Shown: positions 25,076-32,911, counted from the first letter of the stretch. The stretch is 40,261 nucleotides of DNA from an uncultured Chitinophagaceae bacterium (GCA_903883945.1 CAISCV010000030.1:1-40261); one strand, 5' to 3'. Translations and numbers: made by a program. The notes: generated by a model not told the origin, from the letters alone.

Positions 25076-26914
25076 ATGAAAAAGTTTACGTCACTCACCA
25101 TCCTTGTTTTATTTCTGGTACAGTTTGTTTCTTCCCAAAACATAGCCATTTATCCGACCAATTGGTGGGTGGGAATGAAATGGAACAAAGTTCAACTGCT
25201 CATCAAAGGAGATAAAGAAGGCTTCAACAAAGAAAAGGTAACCATCAGTTATCCGGGAGTAACTATCACCAAAGTAAATACGCTAGACAATAGTAAGTAT
25301 ATCTCCTTAGATGTAGCCATTGCGCCCTCTGCCCAACCCGGCACTGTCAACATAAAGTTTAATGCAACTACTGTACAATGGCCGCTAAAAGCCCGTAGAA
25401 AAGGGAAAGGAATCACCTATGCACAAGGGGTTACCTCGTCTGATTTTATTTACATGCTGATGCCAGACAGGTTTAGCAATGGCGATGAAAGCAACGACCG
25501 TATTGCAGGCATGAGAGATCAAAGCCTGAACAGGGATTCTATTTATGCGCGTCACGGCGGGGACTTTCAAGGCATCATCAATCACTTAGATTATATCCAA
25601 AGCCTTGGTGCGACCACTCTTTGGATGACGCCTGTAATAGAAAACGACCAGCCCAACCGTACCGAACATGGCTATTCTTTTACCAATCACTACAAAATTG
25701 AGCCTCGTTTTGGTGGCGCAGACTTATACAAAAGACTCGGTGACTCCCTTCACAAAAGAGGCATGAAGTTGATACAAGATGCTGTTTATAACCACGTAGG
25801 CAGCTACAACTTCACCGTTTTAGATCCGCCGTGCAAGGATTGGTTTCACCAATGGCCTTCCTTTACCCAAACTAGCTTTAAAGATCAGCCTTTGTTTGAC
25901 CCGCATGGTTCTAAAAGCGAAGCGAAGATTACCACCGATGGATGGTTCACCAAAGAGATGCCCGACCTGAACCAATACAATCCTTATGTAGCAAATTTCC
26001 TTATTCAACATGCCCTTTGGAGTGTAGAAGAATTTGGGGTGGATGGTTGGCGTATTGATACTTACATTTATAACGACCTTCCTTTTATGAACCGTTGTAA
26101 CAATGCCCTTACAGATGAATATCCCAAGATGACGATGTTTGGCGAAACGTGGGTGAATGGGGTTATCAACCAAAGCTATTTTGTACAGAATAACCTGAAT
26201 GTACCCGTTAAAAGTAATCTTCAAGCCCCTTGCGATTTTCAGACATTGTTCAATGGTATCCAACCTGCTATGATAGAAAAATATGGTTGGAATGATGGGG
26301 TAACTAAACTATACACCACCCTTGCCCAAGACATTATGTACAAAGACCCTACACGTAACGTTATCTTCCTGGACAACCATGATATGACCCGCTTTTTTAG
26401 TTATGTAAAAGAGGATGTAGACAAATTGAAGATGGGATTGGAATGGTTGTTTACCTGCAGAGGTATTCCTCAACTGTATTATGGTACCGAGATATTGATG
26501 AAGGGAGAAAGCAACCCCGATGGTTGGGTACGCCTCGACTTTGCCGGTGGTTGGAAGGGCGATCAGAAGAATGCTTTCACCGGTGATAACCTGACCTCTC
26601 AAGAGAAAGATGTGCAAGAATTGGTAAAGAAATTAGGGAACTACCGCAAACAATCTACCGCCCTTAAAACAGGTAAGCTGATGCAATACGTTCCGTATGA
26701 TGGGGTGTATGTTTACTTTAGGTACGATGCCAAGCAAACTATTATGTGTGTGATGAACACGAGCGACAAGGAGCAGACTGTAAAAATAGATAAGTACGAA
26801 GAACGTACCAAGGGCTTTACCAAAGCAACCGACATAATAAGTGGGAATATCATGACCACCAATCAATTTAATATACCTGCCAAAAAGATGTGGCTATTGG
26901 AATTGGGGAAGTAA
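25076..26914 (+). CDS. GH13 alpha-amylase / neopullulanase-like, secreted
   Basis: The ATG at 25076 gives 612 residues starting MKKFTSLTILVLFL, a normal signal peptide; the longer frame begins with a TTG at 25058. A beta-sandwich domain (about 25-115) precedes the GH13 barrel: DAVYNHVG (region I), GVDGWRIDTY with the nucleophile Asp (region II), FGETW with the acid/base Glu (region III) and FLDNHDMTRF (region IV). The N-terminal domain suggests a SusA-like neopullulanase acting on starch or pullulan fragments. No susCD genes are present in the window. Confidence 0.93.
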   Translation: MKKFTSLTILVLFLVQFVSSQNIAIYPTNWWVGMKWNKVQLLIKGDKEGFNKEKVTISYPGVTITKVNTLDNSKYISLDVAIAPSAQPGTVNIKFNATTVQWPLKARRKGKGITYAQGVTSSDFIYMLMPDRFSNGDESNDRIAGMRDQSLNRDSIYARHGGDFQGIINHLDYIQSLGATTLWMTPVIENDQPNRTEHGYSFTNHYKIEPRFGGADLYKRLGDSLHKRGMKLIQDAVYNHVGSYNFTVLDPPCKDWFHQWPSFTQTSFKDQPLFDPHGSKSEAKITTDGWFTKEMPDLNQYNPYVANFLIQHALWSVEEFGVDGWRIDTYIYNDLPFMNRCNNALTDEYPKMTMFGETWVNGVINQSYFVQNNLNVPVKSNLQAPCDFQTLFNGIQPAMIEKYGWNDGVTKLYTTLAQDIMYKDPTRNVIFLDNHDMTRFFSYVKEDVDKLKMGLEWLFTCRGIPQLYYGTEILMKGESNPDGWVRLDFAGGWKGDQKNAFTGDNLTSQEKDVQELVKKLGNYRKQSTALKTGKLMQYVPYDGVYVYFRYDAKQTIMCVMNTSDKEQTVKIDKYEERTKGFTKATDIISGNIMTTNQFNIPAKKMWLLELGK

Positions 26915-26940
26915 ACCTCTAGAAATAAATAATTAACAAA

Positions 26941-26972
26941 AATCCCCTCGAAACAGTTAGTTCGAGGGGATT
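26941..26972. terminator. Bidirectional terminator
   Basis: AATCCCCTCGAA pairs perfectly with TTCGAGGGGATT around an 8-nt loop between convergent genes. Confidence 0.82.
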
Positions 26973-27015
26973 TACATTTTAATTTCATATTTCATATTTC
27001 CTATTTCATACTTCC

Positions 27016-27978
27016 TTACAGTACTTTAATGGTAATATCCGCCTTTATATTACCATCCATATTAAAGATATTCAAGAACTTCTTTGTGTCATTATCGCCC
27101 ATATCAACCAGGTTATAAATGTTGTCACTCATTGGCGGAATAGTTACAAATACCAACCCCACCAAGCCATTTCTTTTCTGTGACAGAAATACTTTTAGGG
27201 GGGTGTTCAACCTATTGATAATCTGAAACTGCTGTGTAAGTGGTTTTTTATACGTACGCTTAATGCCACTTTTGGTAGTTAATTGCTTCACTACGAGGTC
27301 GAAGCTCATTTGCAACGTGTTGCTCATATAGGCTTCATCAAAATACTTCGACGCCAATGTTGGCTCCTCTTGGTAGGCATCTAATAGCAAGCCATAATTG
27401 CCTTCCATCACATTACACATATTTATGCGTGTTACTTCTGTGGCTTTACTTTCGGTTTTAGTAGAGGCTTTAGATATATCTTTTAAATTATAAGACACCA
27501 ACATGGCATCGTAAAACGTTTGTATAATTGTTTTTACTGCTGCAAGGCTCGCATCGGATCCAATGTTTAACAACAATGTTTCTACTGCATCTACCCTTTT
27601 TTGTTGAGTTCCATTATTAAATGGCGCTTTCCCTTGGGAAAACAATATCTTGTATCTCTCGCTATCTATTTTGTATACGCTTTTTATTTTCGATTCCCAA
27701 TCGTCTACATGCAGTGGCATACCCTTTAAGGTAACTTTCATGGTCTGTACTTTGCCCCCTTGCGTACCCGTTTGGCTGGAGTGGATGTTGTGCGAAGCCT
27801 GGTACAGATCGTACTTGGGTTTTGCCCGGTTATAGCAACTGAGTGCTATGTCCGATGTTTCGCTGTCTACAAACAGACTGTCTACGTGCTGTTTAAAAAT
27901 ATGCGTTGCGTTGGTGTAACTATTTCGTGTGGCAACTTCAAAACGATTTACGAATAGTGGATACTTGTTCTTGCCCAT
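27016..27978 (-). CDS. Hypothetical protein, 320 residues
   Basis: The protein is not recognised. It has no signal peptide or membrane segment and appears mostly helical in its first 230 residues, with Asn/Thr/Lys-rich composition and a Thr/Ser/Lys stretch (SKASTKTESKATEVTR). The C-terminal 80 residues (TYKKPLTQQFQIINRLNTPL onward) look like a beta-sandwich. It is monocistronic and probably read from a TACTTTCG element at 28084-28091 (minus strand), about 105 bp upstream. It lies on the edge of the accessory region. Confidence 0.75.
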   Translation of the reverse strand: MGKNKYPLFVNRFEVATRNSYTNATHIFKQHVDSLFVDSETSDIALSCYNRAKPKYDLYQASHNIHSSQTGTQGGKVQTMKVTLKGMPLHVDDWESKIKSVYKIDSERYKILFSQGKAPFNNGTQQKRVDAVETLLLNIGSDASLAAVKTIIQTFYDAMLVSYNLKDISKASTKTESKATEVTRINMCNVMEGNYGLLLDAYQEEPTLASKYFDEAYMSNTLQMSFDLVVKQLTTKSGIKRTYKKPLTQQFQIINRLNTPLKVFLSQKRNGLVGLVFVTIPPMSDNIYNLVDMGDNDTKKFLNIFNMDGNIKADITIKVL

Positions 27979-28083
27979 GACCGATGATTTAAAAAATGAT
28001 TAAATACTGCTCGAATGTCTAAGAAACTAAGAAAATGAGGGGGCGGTTAATTGTTTCGTCCTTATCTAGATAATTTGATTGGG

Positions 28084-28091
28084 CGAAAGTA
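28084..28091 (-). promoter_or_regulatory. Putative -7 element
   Basis: The minus strand reads TACTTTCG followed by CCC, one base off TAnnTTTG, upstream of the 320-residue gene. No clear -33 element. Confidence 0.4.
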
Positions 28092-28173
28092 GGCAATTGA
28101 GAGTACAATATTTGGTATTTCGAGTAATAATGAAAAATAAATATTATTTCCCAAAATAAATTGCCATATTGGT

Positions 28174-28417
28174 TTCATACAAGCACTTCTGTATCCTACA
28201 CACCTATATTAACATTAATATACGCATGTCTGTATCCTACACACACATCTGACTGCCAAAATATACATAGCTGTATCCTACACACGTGAATGAAGGTTCA
28301 TATACGAGTGTCTGTATCCTACACACGTATATGACTGCCAAAATATACATAGCTGTATCGTACACACAGAAATGAAGGTTCATATAGGTGTGTAGGATAC
28401 AGAAGTGCCTATATGAA
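28174..28417. repeat. Element with 27-bp inverted ends and 41-bp tandem units
   Basis: A perfect 27-bp inverted repeat (28183-28209 and 28382-28408) bounds a 226-bp segment; with two mismatches the pairing extends to 36 bp (28174-28209, 28382-28417). Inside, CTGTATCCTACACAC recurs at 28189, 28230, 28271, 28312 and 28353 (the last with one change), exactly every 41 bp, and its reverse complement is at 28388. The 26-bp intervals alternate between two types, so the true period is 82 bp over the last four units. No target-site duplication was seen. No ORF is present. Conserved intervals rule out a CRISPR array. Confidence 0.85.
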
Positions 28418-28678
28418 GACTATTTAGAGCAACGCTATAAAATAATGGTCTCCTTTAGCAACTATTTCTACGGGGTTCATTAGTTTATTGAGTTTTGATG
28501 AAGGAATTGTATGGATATTTGTAGAACACTCGCCGATGTTGTGTCTTCTAGACCAACAACTATACAGGGGAGATAGAAATAACTAAATAATTGTTCTGTT
28601 GCTTGTTGTTGGTGAGGAAGATATAATGATGGCGATGGGAAAAGAGAAATGGAGAAAAGAAATATCAGCGAATCCATA

Positions 28679-28740
28679 CGCGGCACGCGTGCGGTAGCAG
28701 CGAAGATGTTAGCGAAGTTTGGCGTGGACTAGCGGGGGCG
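28679..28740 (-). repeat. Q element, copy 0 (inverted)
   Basis: On the minus strand this reads GCTAGTCCACGCCAAACTTC and CGCTAACATCT, matching the first half of the Q consensus found in plus orientation at 30992, 31743, 32017 and 33717. It is the only inverted copy and lies upstream of the first accessory module. The rest of the gap 28409-28788 shows no convincing gene. Confidence 0.65.
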
Positions 28741-28788
28741 ATGCGCTGTAACTTAAATAATAAATTTGTTAAAAGTACGTTTTATGGT

Positions 28789-28816
28789 TTTGAATACTTC
28801 TTTACTTGTACTTTCA
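28789..28816 (+). promoter_or_regulatory. Promoter of the TIGR04255 module
   Basis: TTTG (28789-28792), 16 bp, then TACTTTCA (28809-28816). The predicted leader is about 40 nt to the ATG at 28860. Confidence 0.5.
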
Positions 28817-28859
28817 CGCCCTCAAAAGATTATATTCTTTTAACATACTAATTTTAAAT

Positions 28860-29570
28860 ATGACATTGCCAATAAAAATATCTCCTAATCCATTAATTTC
28901 TTCTTTGGTAGAAATTAGATTTCATTCTGAATTGACCGATGCAGATATGCTATCTAGTGTATTGCCAATATTTTCCAAAGATTTTAAACCATCATTTGGA
29001 AAAATACCTAAAGAGTTAAGGGAGAAGCAACCAGAACAATTCAAATATGCACCTGATTTTATTTTAAGCAATGATATTTATTCGATTTCATTTGGGAAAT
29101 ATGTAATAACCTTTGAAAATTTTGGAGAATATACTTTTTGGGGGAATTACTTTGCTTTTATAAAAGAACAGCTTGCTAAGTTTTTATCGTTGAATATAGT
29201 AACAAAAATTGAAAGGATTGGTGTGCGGTATGTTAGTATACTAGAAAATGTAAACAATGCTTATGATGTACTTAACTATTTCCCTTCTCTCTCAGTGCCA
29301 GGGTATACAGAAATATTAAATATTCACCGGGCTACTTTCATTAGACAAAATTGCACGTTGCTTTTACAAATTCTAAATAATTCAAAAGTTACAAAAAATA
29401 ATATTCCAAAAACTGGATGCATCATTGATATTGATGCTATTACCACTTCTAATATTACAAATGATAATGTTTATTCTATTATCGACAAGCTTCACTCAGA
29501 AGAAAAAGAATTCTTCTTTACACTTTTGAATGCGGAATATTTACAACAATTAAACCCTCAGTATAAATGA
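28860..29570 (+). CDS. TIGR04255 family protein
   Basis: The ATG at 28860 gives 236 residues beginning MTLPIKISPNPLISSLVEIR; the frame upstream to 28806 precedes or overlaps the promoter. The match to TIGR04255, a family of sporadic distribution and no known function, rests on the SSLVEIRF strand at the start, the central KIERIGVRYVSI strand (about residues 119-130) and the final EKEFFFTLLNAEYLQQLNP. It is the first of three genes; its stop overlaps the next start by 4 bp (ATGA). The DNA is notably AT-rich compared with the core genes, consistent with transfer. Role unknown. Confidence 0.85.
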   Translation: MTLPIKISPNPLISSLVEIRFHSELTDADMLSSVLPIFSKDFKPSFGKIPKELREKQPEQFKYAPDFILSNDIYSISFGKYVITFENFGEYTFWGNYFAFIKEQLAKFLSLNIVTKIERIGVRYVSILENVNNAYDVLNYFPSLSVPGYTEILNIHRATFIRQNCTLLLQILNNSKVTKNNIPKTGCIIDIDAITTSNITNDNVYSIIDKLHSEEKEFFFTLLNAEYLQQLNPQYK

Positions 29571-30154
29571 TAATTGACGCATATAAAATAGAAATGCCAA
29601 CATTGCAAATTGAAAAGGAGCTTTATGCAAATTGCCAACCATTTCATCCTTCTTTCTCTTTCATTGAAAATGATTTGGAGTATTTATCAAATCGCTCTTC
29701 TGAAAAGAACTATTGGGATGGTAATGGGTTGGTATTTGATATTGATAAAAATGAGCAATTTAATAATCAAGGAGCATATGAAACACTTGAACTTCCTCCA
29801 TATTATACCGATAATATAAATATTCTCAAAGAAGGGTTTAATAAAGAATTTAGAAATAATCATCACTATTTCAAGCTGGAAAAGAACATTGTGCAAGAGT
29901 CGTTCGACAAAGCTGCTTCTATTATTTCTGAACTTCCTTTCAATTATGCATCTGTTGAATTTACTACCAACAAAGCGATAAAATTCAGTTTATCATTTGA
30001 AGAAGGTAAATTATTAATGATTACTAAATTTATCGAGGCAGAAATGAATGAACCGATTCTATATAGCTTCTTTGTAAACCGAAAATTAATTGCGTCCAAT
30101 GTTTCAGAAATATCATCTTTCACGGCGGGATTTAAAGAATTTCTTTCGATGTAG
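29567..30154 (+). CDS. Hypothetical protein, partner of TIGR04255 protein
   Basis: The 195-residue protein is not recognised. It has no signal peptide or membrane helix. Features are an acidic first half with FSFIENDLEYLSNRSSEKNY, and a C-terminal alpha/beta part with KAIKFSLSFEEGKLLMITKF and FFVNRKLIASNVSEI. The ATGA overlap with the TIGR04255 gene means translational coupling and a probable complex. It overlaps the next frame by about 56 bp if that gene starts at its first ATG. Confidence 0.75.
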   Translation: MIIDAYKIEMPTLQIEKELYANCQPFHPSFSFIENDLEYLSNRSSEKNYWDGNGLVFDIDKNEQFNNQGAYETLELPPYYTDNINILKEGFNKEFRNNHHYFKLEKNIVQESFDKAASIISELPFNYASVEFTTNKAIKFSLSFEEGKLLMITKFIEAEMNEPILYSFFVNRKLIASNVSEISSFTAGFKEFLSM

Positions 30155-30869
30155 TTTTTATAGGATAACAAATAAGTTGCAATATCCTAAGCGAATTATC
30201 CCTAGAAATTTTTATAAAGCTAAAATAGATATTCAAGGTCTTCTTAATTCTCAAGCTCTGTTCGTGACTAGAAGACTAGATATTTCATTTGATAAAGCAT
30301 TTAATAAGCATGGAAATGAATTATTCATGCGTGAAGATGCTTTAGATAAGGACGATATACCAAATATGTCTATGAATTTAATGGGAGGTAAATTTAAGGA
30401 TAAGGATGTTCTATATTCACCTTTTGGAGAGGGTTCTAAGAATTGGATACCTGGAACCAAAATATATTTAGATAATTTCTTGGATAAATACAAAGTATTG
30501 GCCAATTATACTTTAATATATTTCATGGTTTCGGAAATTCACAATATAACAGTTCCTTATTCTAGACCTAAAGACCGAGATTCAGAAAAGTTAGCAAAAG
30601 CTTTGGCTAATGCTACATATCCACCAAAGTCTCTTGCTGACAGCTTTGAGTTTAATGGCAGAGCATTGGTTTTACACGCTCCAACAAACCTAAATTATTG
30701 GCATACAGAATATGTCATTATGGGGAATGATGATAGGGTTCCAAAAAATAGAAGTAGTTGGCGCGAAGAACTCTGTAAATCATTAATTAATAACCTTTTA
30801 GTAGTAAATGGAGTTAATAAGTTAGATATTCCTATTACACCTATTGCTCCCCAATGGTATAAGAATTAG
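30099..30869 (+). CDS. Hypothetical protein, third gene of TIGR04255 module
   Basis: The frame gives 256 residues from the ATG at 30099, or 230 from a TTG at 30177; the true start is unclear since the ATG would overlap the previous gene by 56 bp. No family is recognised. The product is soluble, with an alpha/beta look: RRLDISFDKAF, an Asp-rich middle, PKDRDSEKLAKALANATY, and a C-terminal hydrophilic tail with RSSWREELCKSLINNL. No catalytic motif is evident. The module is followed by repeats R1 and Q1. Confidence 0.7.
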   Translation: MFQKYHLSRRDLKNFFRCSFYRITNKLQYPKRIIPRNFYKAKIDIQGLLNSQALFVTRRLDISFDKAFNKHGNELFMREDALDKDDIPNMSMNLMGGKFKDKDVLYSPFGEGSKNWIPGTKIYLDNFLDKYKVLANYTLIYFMVSEIHNITVPYSRPKDRDSEKLAKALANATYPPKSLADSFEFNGRALVLHAPTNLNYWHTEYVIMGNDDRVPKNRSSWREELCKSLINNLLVVNGVNKLDIPITPIAPQWYKN

Positions 30870-30886
30870 TAAAATTATTCCAACTC

Positions 30887-30956
30887 CCATCTAGCGCAGG
30901 AATGTTTGAATGTGAGCGACTGGCGCAGTGACTCTGTCCTGTGCCTAGCCGTTACT
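30887..30956 (+). repeat. R element, copy 1
   Basis: A 70-bp element, identical by eye to copies at 31925 and 32842. CTAGCGCAGGA near its start pairs imperfectly with TCCTGTGCCTAG near its end, and an inner stem GAGCGACTG/CAGTGACTC (7 of 9 pairs) has a 3-nt loop. Confidence 0.88.
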
Positions 30957-30991
30957 TGGTTAAATATAAAAAAAGCACACAACGACCGTTT

Positions 30992-31076
30992 GCCTACCTA
31001 GCTAGTACGCGTCACTCGCTAAAATCTACAAGGGCTAGTGCGCGCGTGTGGCGTGTTCATTTACCGCTAGTTAAAG
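30992..31076 (+). repeat. Q element, copy 1
   Basis: Shares CTAGCTAGT, CTCGCTA, AATCTACAAGGGCTAGTGCG and TTCATTTACCGCTAGTTAAA with other copies. The CGCGCG hairpin is partly degraded here (CGCGCGTGTGGCGTG). Confidence 0.8.
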
Positions 31077-31149
31077 TCAAATTAGGAATGTCGCATAGCC
31101 TCTCTGCTGCCGCAAGCTAAGTTGAGTGTTACCCAAGCAACTACTATTC

Positions 31150-31172
31150 TACAAAGTCCTACAAACTTTGTA
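31150..31172. promoter_or_regulatory. Candidate operator of the toxin-antitoxin pair
   Basis: TACAAAG (31150-31156) and CTTTGTA (31166-31172) form a perfect inverted repeat overlapping the -7 element. This is a plausible site for self-repression by the antitoxin. Confidence 0.5.
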
Positions 31173-31178
31173 ACTTCG
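31171..31178 (+). promoter_or_regulatory. -7 element of the toxin-antitoxin pair
   Basis: TAACTTCG, one base off TAnnTTTG, gives a leader of about 18 nt to the ATG at 31200 and rules against the longer frame from 31122. Confidence 0.45.
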
Positions 31179-31199
31179 TTTAAATTAAATTTAATCAGT

Positions 31200-31430
31200 A
31201 TGTTGTATGGACAAGTAAGCATTGACCCTGAAATAATGAGTGGCACACCAGTTTTTGCAGGAACTCGTGTGCCTGTTCAAAATCTTTTTGACTATATTGA
31301 AGGTGGTGAAGACCTAACTGAATTCCTCGACGACTTTCCCTCAGTTTCCAAAGATGCTGCTGTTGCAGTTTTGGAAATGGCAAAACGCTCTTTGACAACT
31401 GAAAAAGTTTTACATGAAAATTTTGCTTGA
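31200..31430 (+). CDS. DUF433 antitoxin
   Basis: The ATG at 31200 gives 76 residues. DUF433 marks are the PEIMSGTPVFAGTRVPVQNL segment and the helix DLTEFLDDFPSVSKDAA. DUF433 proteins are small helix-turn-helix antitoxins paired with DUF5615 PIN-like toxins, and that partner follows with a 17-bp overlap. The frame extends upstream to 31122, but that would place the start before the promoter. An inverted repeat over the -7 element may be its own operator. Confidence 0.9.
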   Translation: MLYGQVSIDPEIMSGTPVFAGTRVPVQNLFDYIEGGEDLTEFLDDFPSVSKDAAVAVLEMAKRSLTTEKVLHENFA

Positions 31431-31737
31431 TGAAAGTTTGCCTAGAAAACTTAAAATTGATTTTGGATCAGTTCATGAGGTTTGGACTGTACGTGAAAAG
31501 AACTGGTTGGGTCAAAAGAATGGAGCATTATTGAAATTAATGGTTGAAGACCATTTCGAACTTTTTATTACTGTTGACCAAAACCTACCATACCAACAGA
31601 ATCTAGATCGGCTGCCATTGACGATATTTGTACTTTGCGCCGTTGACAATAGAAGAGAAACACTTTCTAGGTTAATACCTATACTTTTCGACAGACTTGC
31701 CGAAGGAAACTTGCAAAACATAATTAAGATTTCATAA
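31414..31737 (+). CDS. DUF5615 PIN-like toxin
   Basis: The 107-residue protein begins MKILLDESLPRKLK, the usual start of DUF5615 proteins, with the first conserved Asp of the PIN-like active site at residue 6. ITVDQNLPYQQN (around residues 51-62) supplies another Asp. These are putative RNases in the PIN superfamily paired with DUF433 antitoxins. Its gene overlaps the antitoxin by 17 bp. Q2 follows 5 bp after its stop. Confidence 0.9.
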   Translation: MKILLDESLPRKLKIDFGSVHEVWTVREKNWLGQKNGALLKLMVEDHFELFITVDQNLPYQQNLDRLPLTIFVLCAVDNRRETLSRLIPILFDRLAEGNLQNIIKIS

Positions 31738-31742
31738 CATCA

Positions 31743-31888
31743 TCTAGTCCACGTCAAACTCGTTACAATCTACAAGGGCTAGTACGCGCGTTTCGCGCGT
31801 TCATTTACCGCTAGTTAAAGTGTTGTTGTTCTATGAACTTAGCGAAGTAAATGGTTGAAATTTGCTTTCGTATTTATCTTATTTAGTC
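31743..31888 (+). repeat. Q element, copy 2 (fullest copy)
   Basis: It has a perfect hairpin ACGCGCG-TTT-CGCGCGT (31784-31800) and a second stem of CATTTAC and CGCTA (31802-31813) pairing with TAGCG and GTAAATG (31840-31853, two bulged A). The last 60 bp (TAGCGAAGTAAATG onwards) match the copy at 35702. Confidence 0.85.
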
Positions 31889-31924
31889 TAAAAGAACCTA
31901 TTTTTAGAAACAAAAAACAATATA

Positions 31925-31994
31925 CCATCTAGCGCAGGAATGTTTGAATGTGAGCGACTGGCGCAGTGACTCTGTCCTGTGCCTAGCCGTTACT
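31925..31994 (+). repeat. R element, copy 2
   Basis: Identical by eye to copies 1 and 3 over 70 bp. The similarity to copy 3 continues for about 20 more bases (AAAGTTTGAATAGAGACA). Confidence 0.88.
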
Positions 31995-32016
31995 AAAGTT
32001 TGAATAGAGACAAGGT

Positions 32017-32094
32017 CCTAGCTAGTCCGCGGCAAACTCGCTACAATCTCCAGGGGCTAGTGCGCGCGTTTCGCGAGTGCATTCGCTTAGTTGT
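32017..32094 (+). repeat. Q element, copy 3
   Basis: Follows R2 by 22 bp and shares CCTAGCTAGTCCGCG, CTCGCTACAATCT and GGGCTAGTGCGCGCGTTTCG with other copies; its 3' part is diverged. Confidence 0.8.
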
Positions 32095-32142
32095 TATTAA
32101 ATGAAAAACACCTAGAATAACTGCAATTAGCGCAAAATAGGT

Positions 32143-32150
32143 TAGTTTTG
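32143..32150 (+). promoter_or_regulatory. -7 element of the retropepsin module
   Basis: TAGTTTTG is a full match to TAnnTTTG, with about 20 nt of leader to the ATG at 32175. No clear -33 TTTG. Confidence 0.5.
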
Positions 32151-32174
32151 GAAAACTTAAAAAACAGTATCGTG

Positions 32175-32429
32175 ATGGATGCGCTTGAAATTGACTTAAT
32201 AAAAAAAATGTACCCCGATGAATGGGTTTTAATCGGCAATCCTATAATGGATGAACCTGAGCTAAATGTACTATCGGGCATTCCTGTATTGCATAGTAAA
32301 GACAAAAAGGAACTTTATTACTTGGGAAGAAGTAAAACTGGCGACTATAATGCCATTACCGTTATCTATACAGGTAAAATTGCATCTGCGAGGGTAATGA
32401 CTGGAATCTTTAACAGCAACAAAAGATGA
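32175..32429 (+). CDS. Small DUF5678-like protein
   Basis: The ATG at 32175 gives 84 residues; a TTG at 32148 lies within the promoter. KKMYPDEWVLIGNP near the start resembles the YPGxWV core of DUF5678, and the end contains DYNAITVIYTGKIAS. Such small proteins are encoded next to clan AA aspartic proteases, and one follows here with a 4-bp ATGA overlap. It may be a regulator, substrate or inhibitor of the protease. The family link is tentative. Confidence 0.65.
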   Translation: MDALEIDLIKKMYPDEWVLIGNPIMDEPELNVLSGIPVLHSKDKKELYYLGRSKTGDYNAITVIYTGKIASARVMTGIFNSNKR

Positions 32430-32812
32430 AATATCATTTTGAAAGAATGTTCGACTCGGGTTCTATCATCGTAAGCCTGGTTGTTGACCATAAGTATAAA
32501 TTCAGGATGATACTAGATACGGGTTGTTCAAATACAACTATTGATAGCAATGCCTTATATATTTCTGGGTATGAAATGAAGGATAAACAGGGCGACGTAG
32601 AAATTGAAACTGCCAATGGAATTGTTTCTTCCGAAATATTTGAAATAAAACAAATTAATTCGCTTGGAATAATCAAGGACAACTTTAGTATTCAGGTCTA
32701 TGACTTTATTGGACACGGAATATTTTCAAATTATGATGGTTTGATTGGTCTTGATTTCATCGGTAAACATGATTTTTGTATTGATTGGGTAAACAATATC
32801 ATCACAATTTAA
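32426..32812 (+). CDS. Retropepsin-like aspartic protease
   Basis: The 128-residue protein has the aspartyl protease motif DTGCS (residues 31-35) preceded by the hydrophobic strand FRMIL, and near the end the second conserved strand DGLIGLDFIGK (about 104-114). A single catalytic Asp means it must dimerise, as retropepsins do. There is no signal peptide, so it acts in the cytosol. Its start overlaps the DUF5678-like gene by 4 bp. Confidence 0.85.
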   Translation: MKYHFERMFDSGSIIVSLVVDHKYKFRMILDTGCSNTTIDSNALYISGYEMKDKQGDVEIETANGIVSSEIFEIKQINSLGIIKDNFSIQVYDFIGHGIFSNYDGLIGLDFIGKHDFCIDWVNNIITI

Positions 32813-32820
32813 ACTTCTCA

Positions 32821-32841
32821 GCCTAGCTAGTCCGCGTCAAA
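32821..32841 (+). repeat. Q element, copy 4 (truncated)
   Basis: Only the first 21 bp of Q (GCCTAGCTAGTCCGCGTCAA) remain, joined directly to R3. This junction suggests that R was inserted into, or recombined with, a Q copy. Confidence 0.75.
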
Positions 32842-32911
32842 CCATCTAGCGCAGGAATGTTTGAATGTGAGCGACTGGCGCAGTGACTCTGTCCTGTGCC
32901 TAGCCGTTACT
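32842..32911 (+). repeat. R element, copy 3
   Basis: Identical by eye to R1 and R2 over 70 bp and also shares the following AAAGTTTGAATAGAGACA with R2. Confidence 0.88.

Noticed and set aside
28189-28402. CRISPR array at the 15-bp repeats
   Set aside because: The intervals are conserved and alternate between two types, the repeat is only 15 bp, and one copy is inverted. No cas genes are near.
28480-28686. 68-codon minus-strand ORF
   Set aside because: Overlaps the Q0 repeat, has no promoter and no recognisable features.
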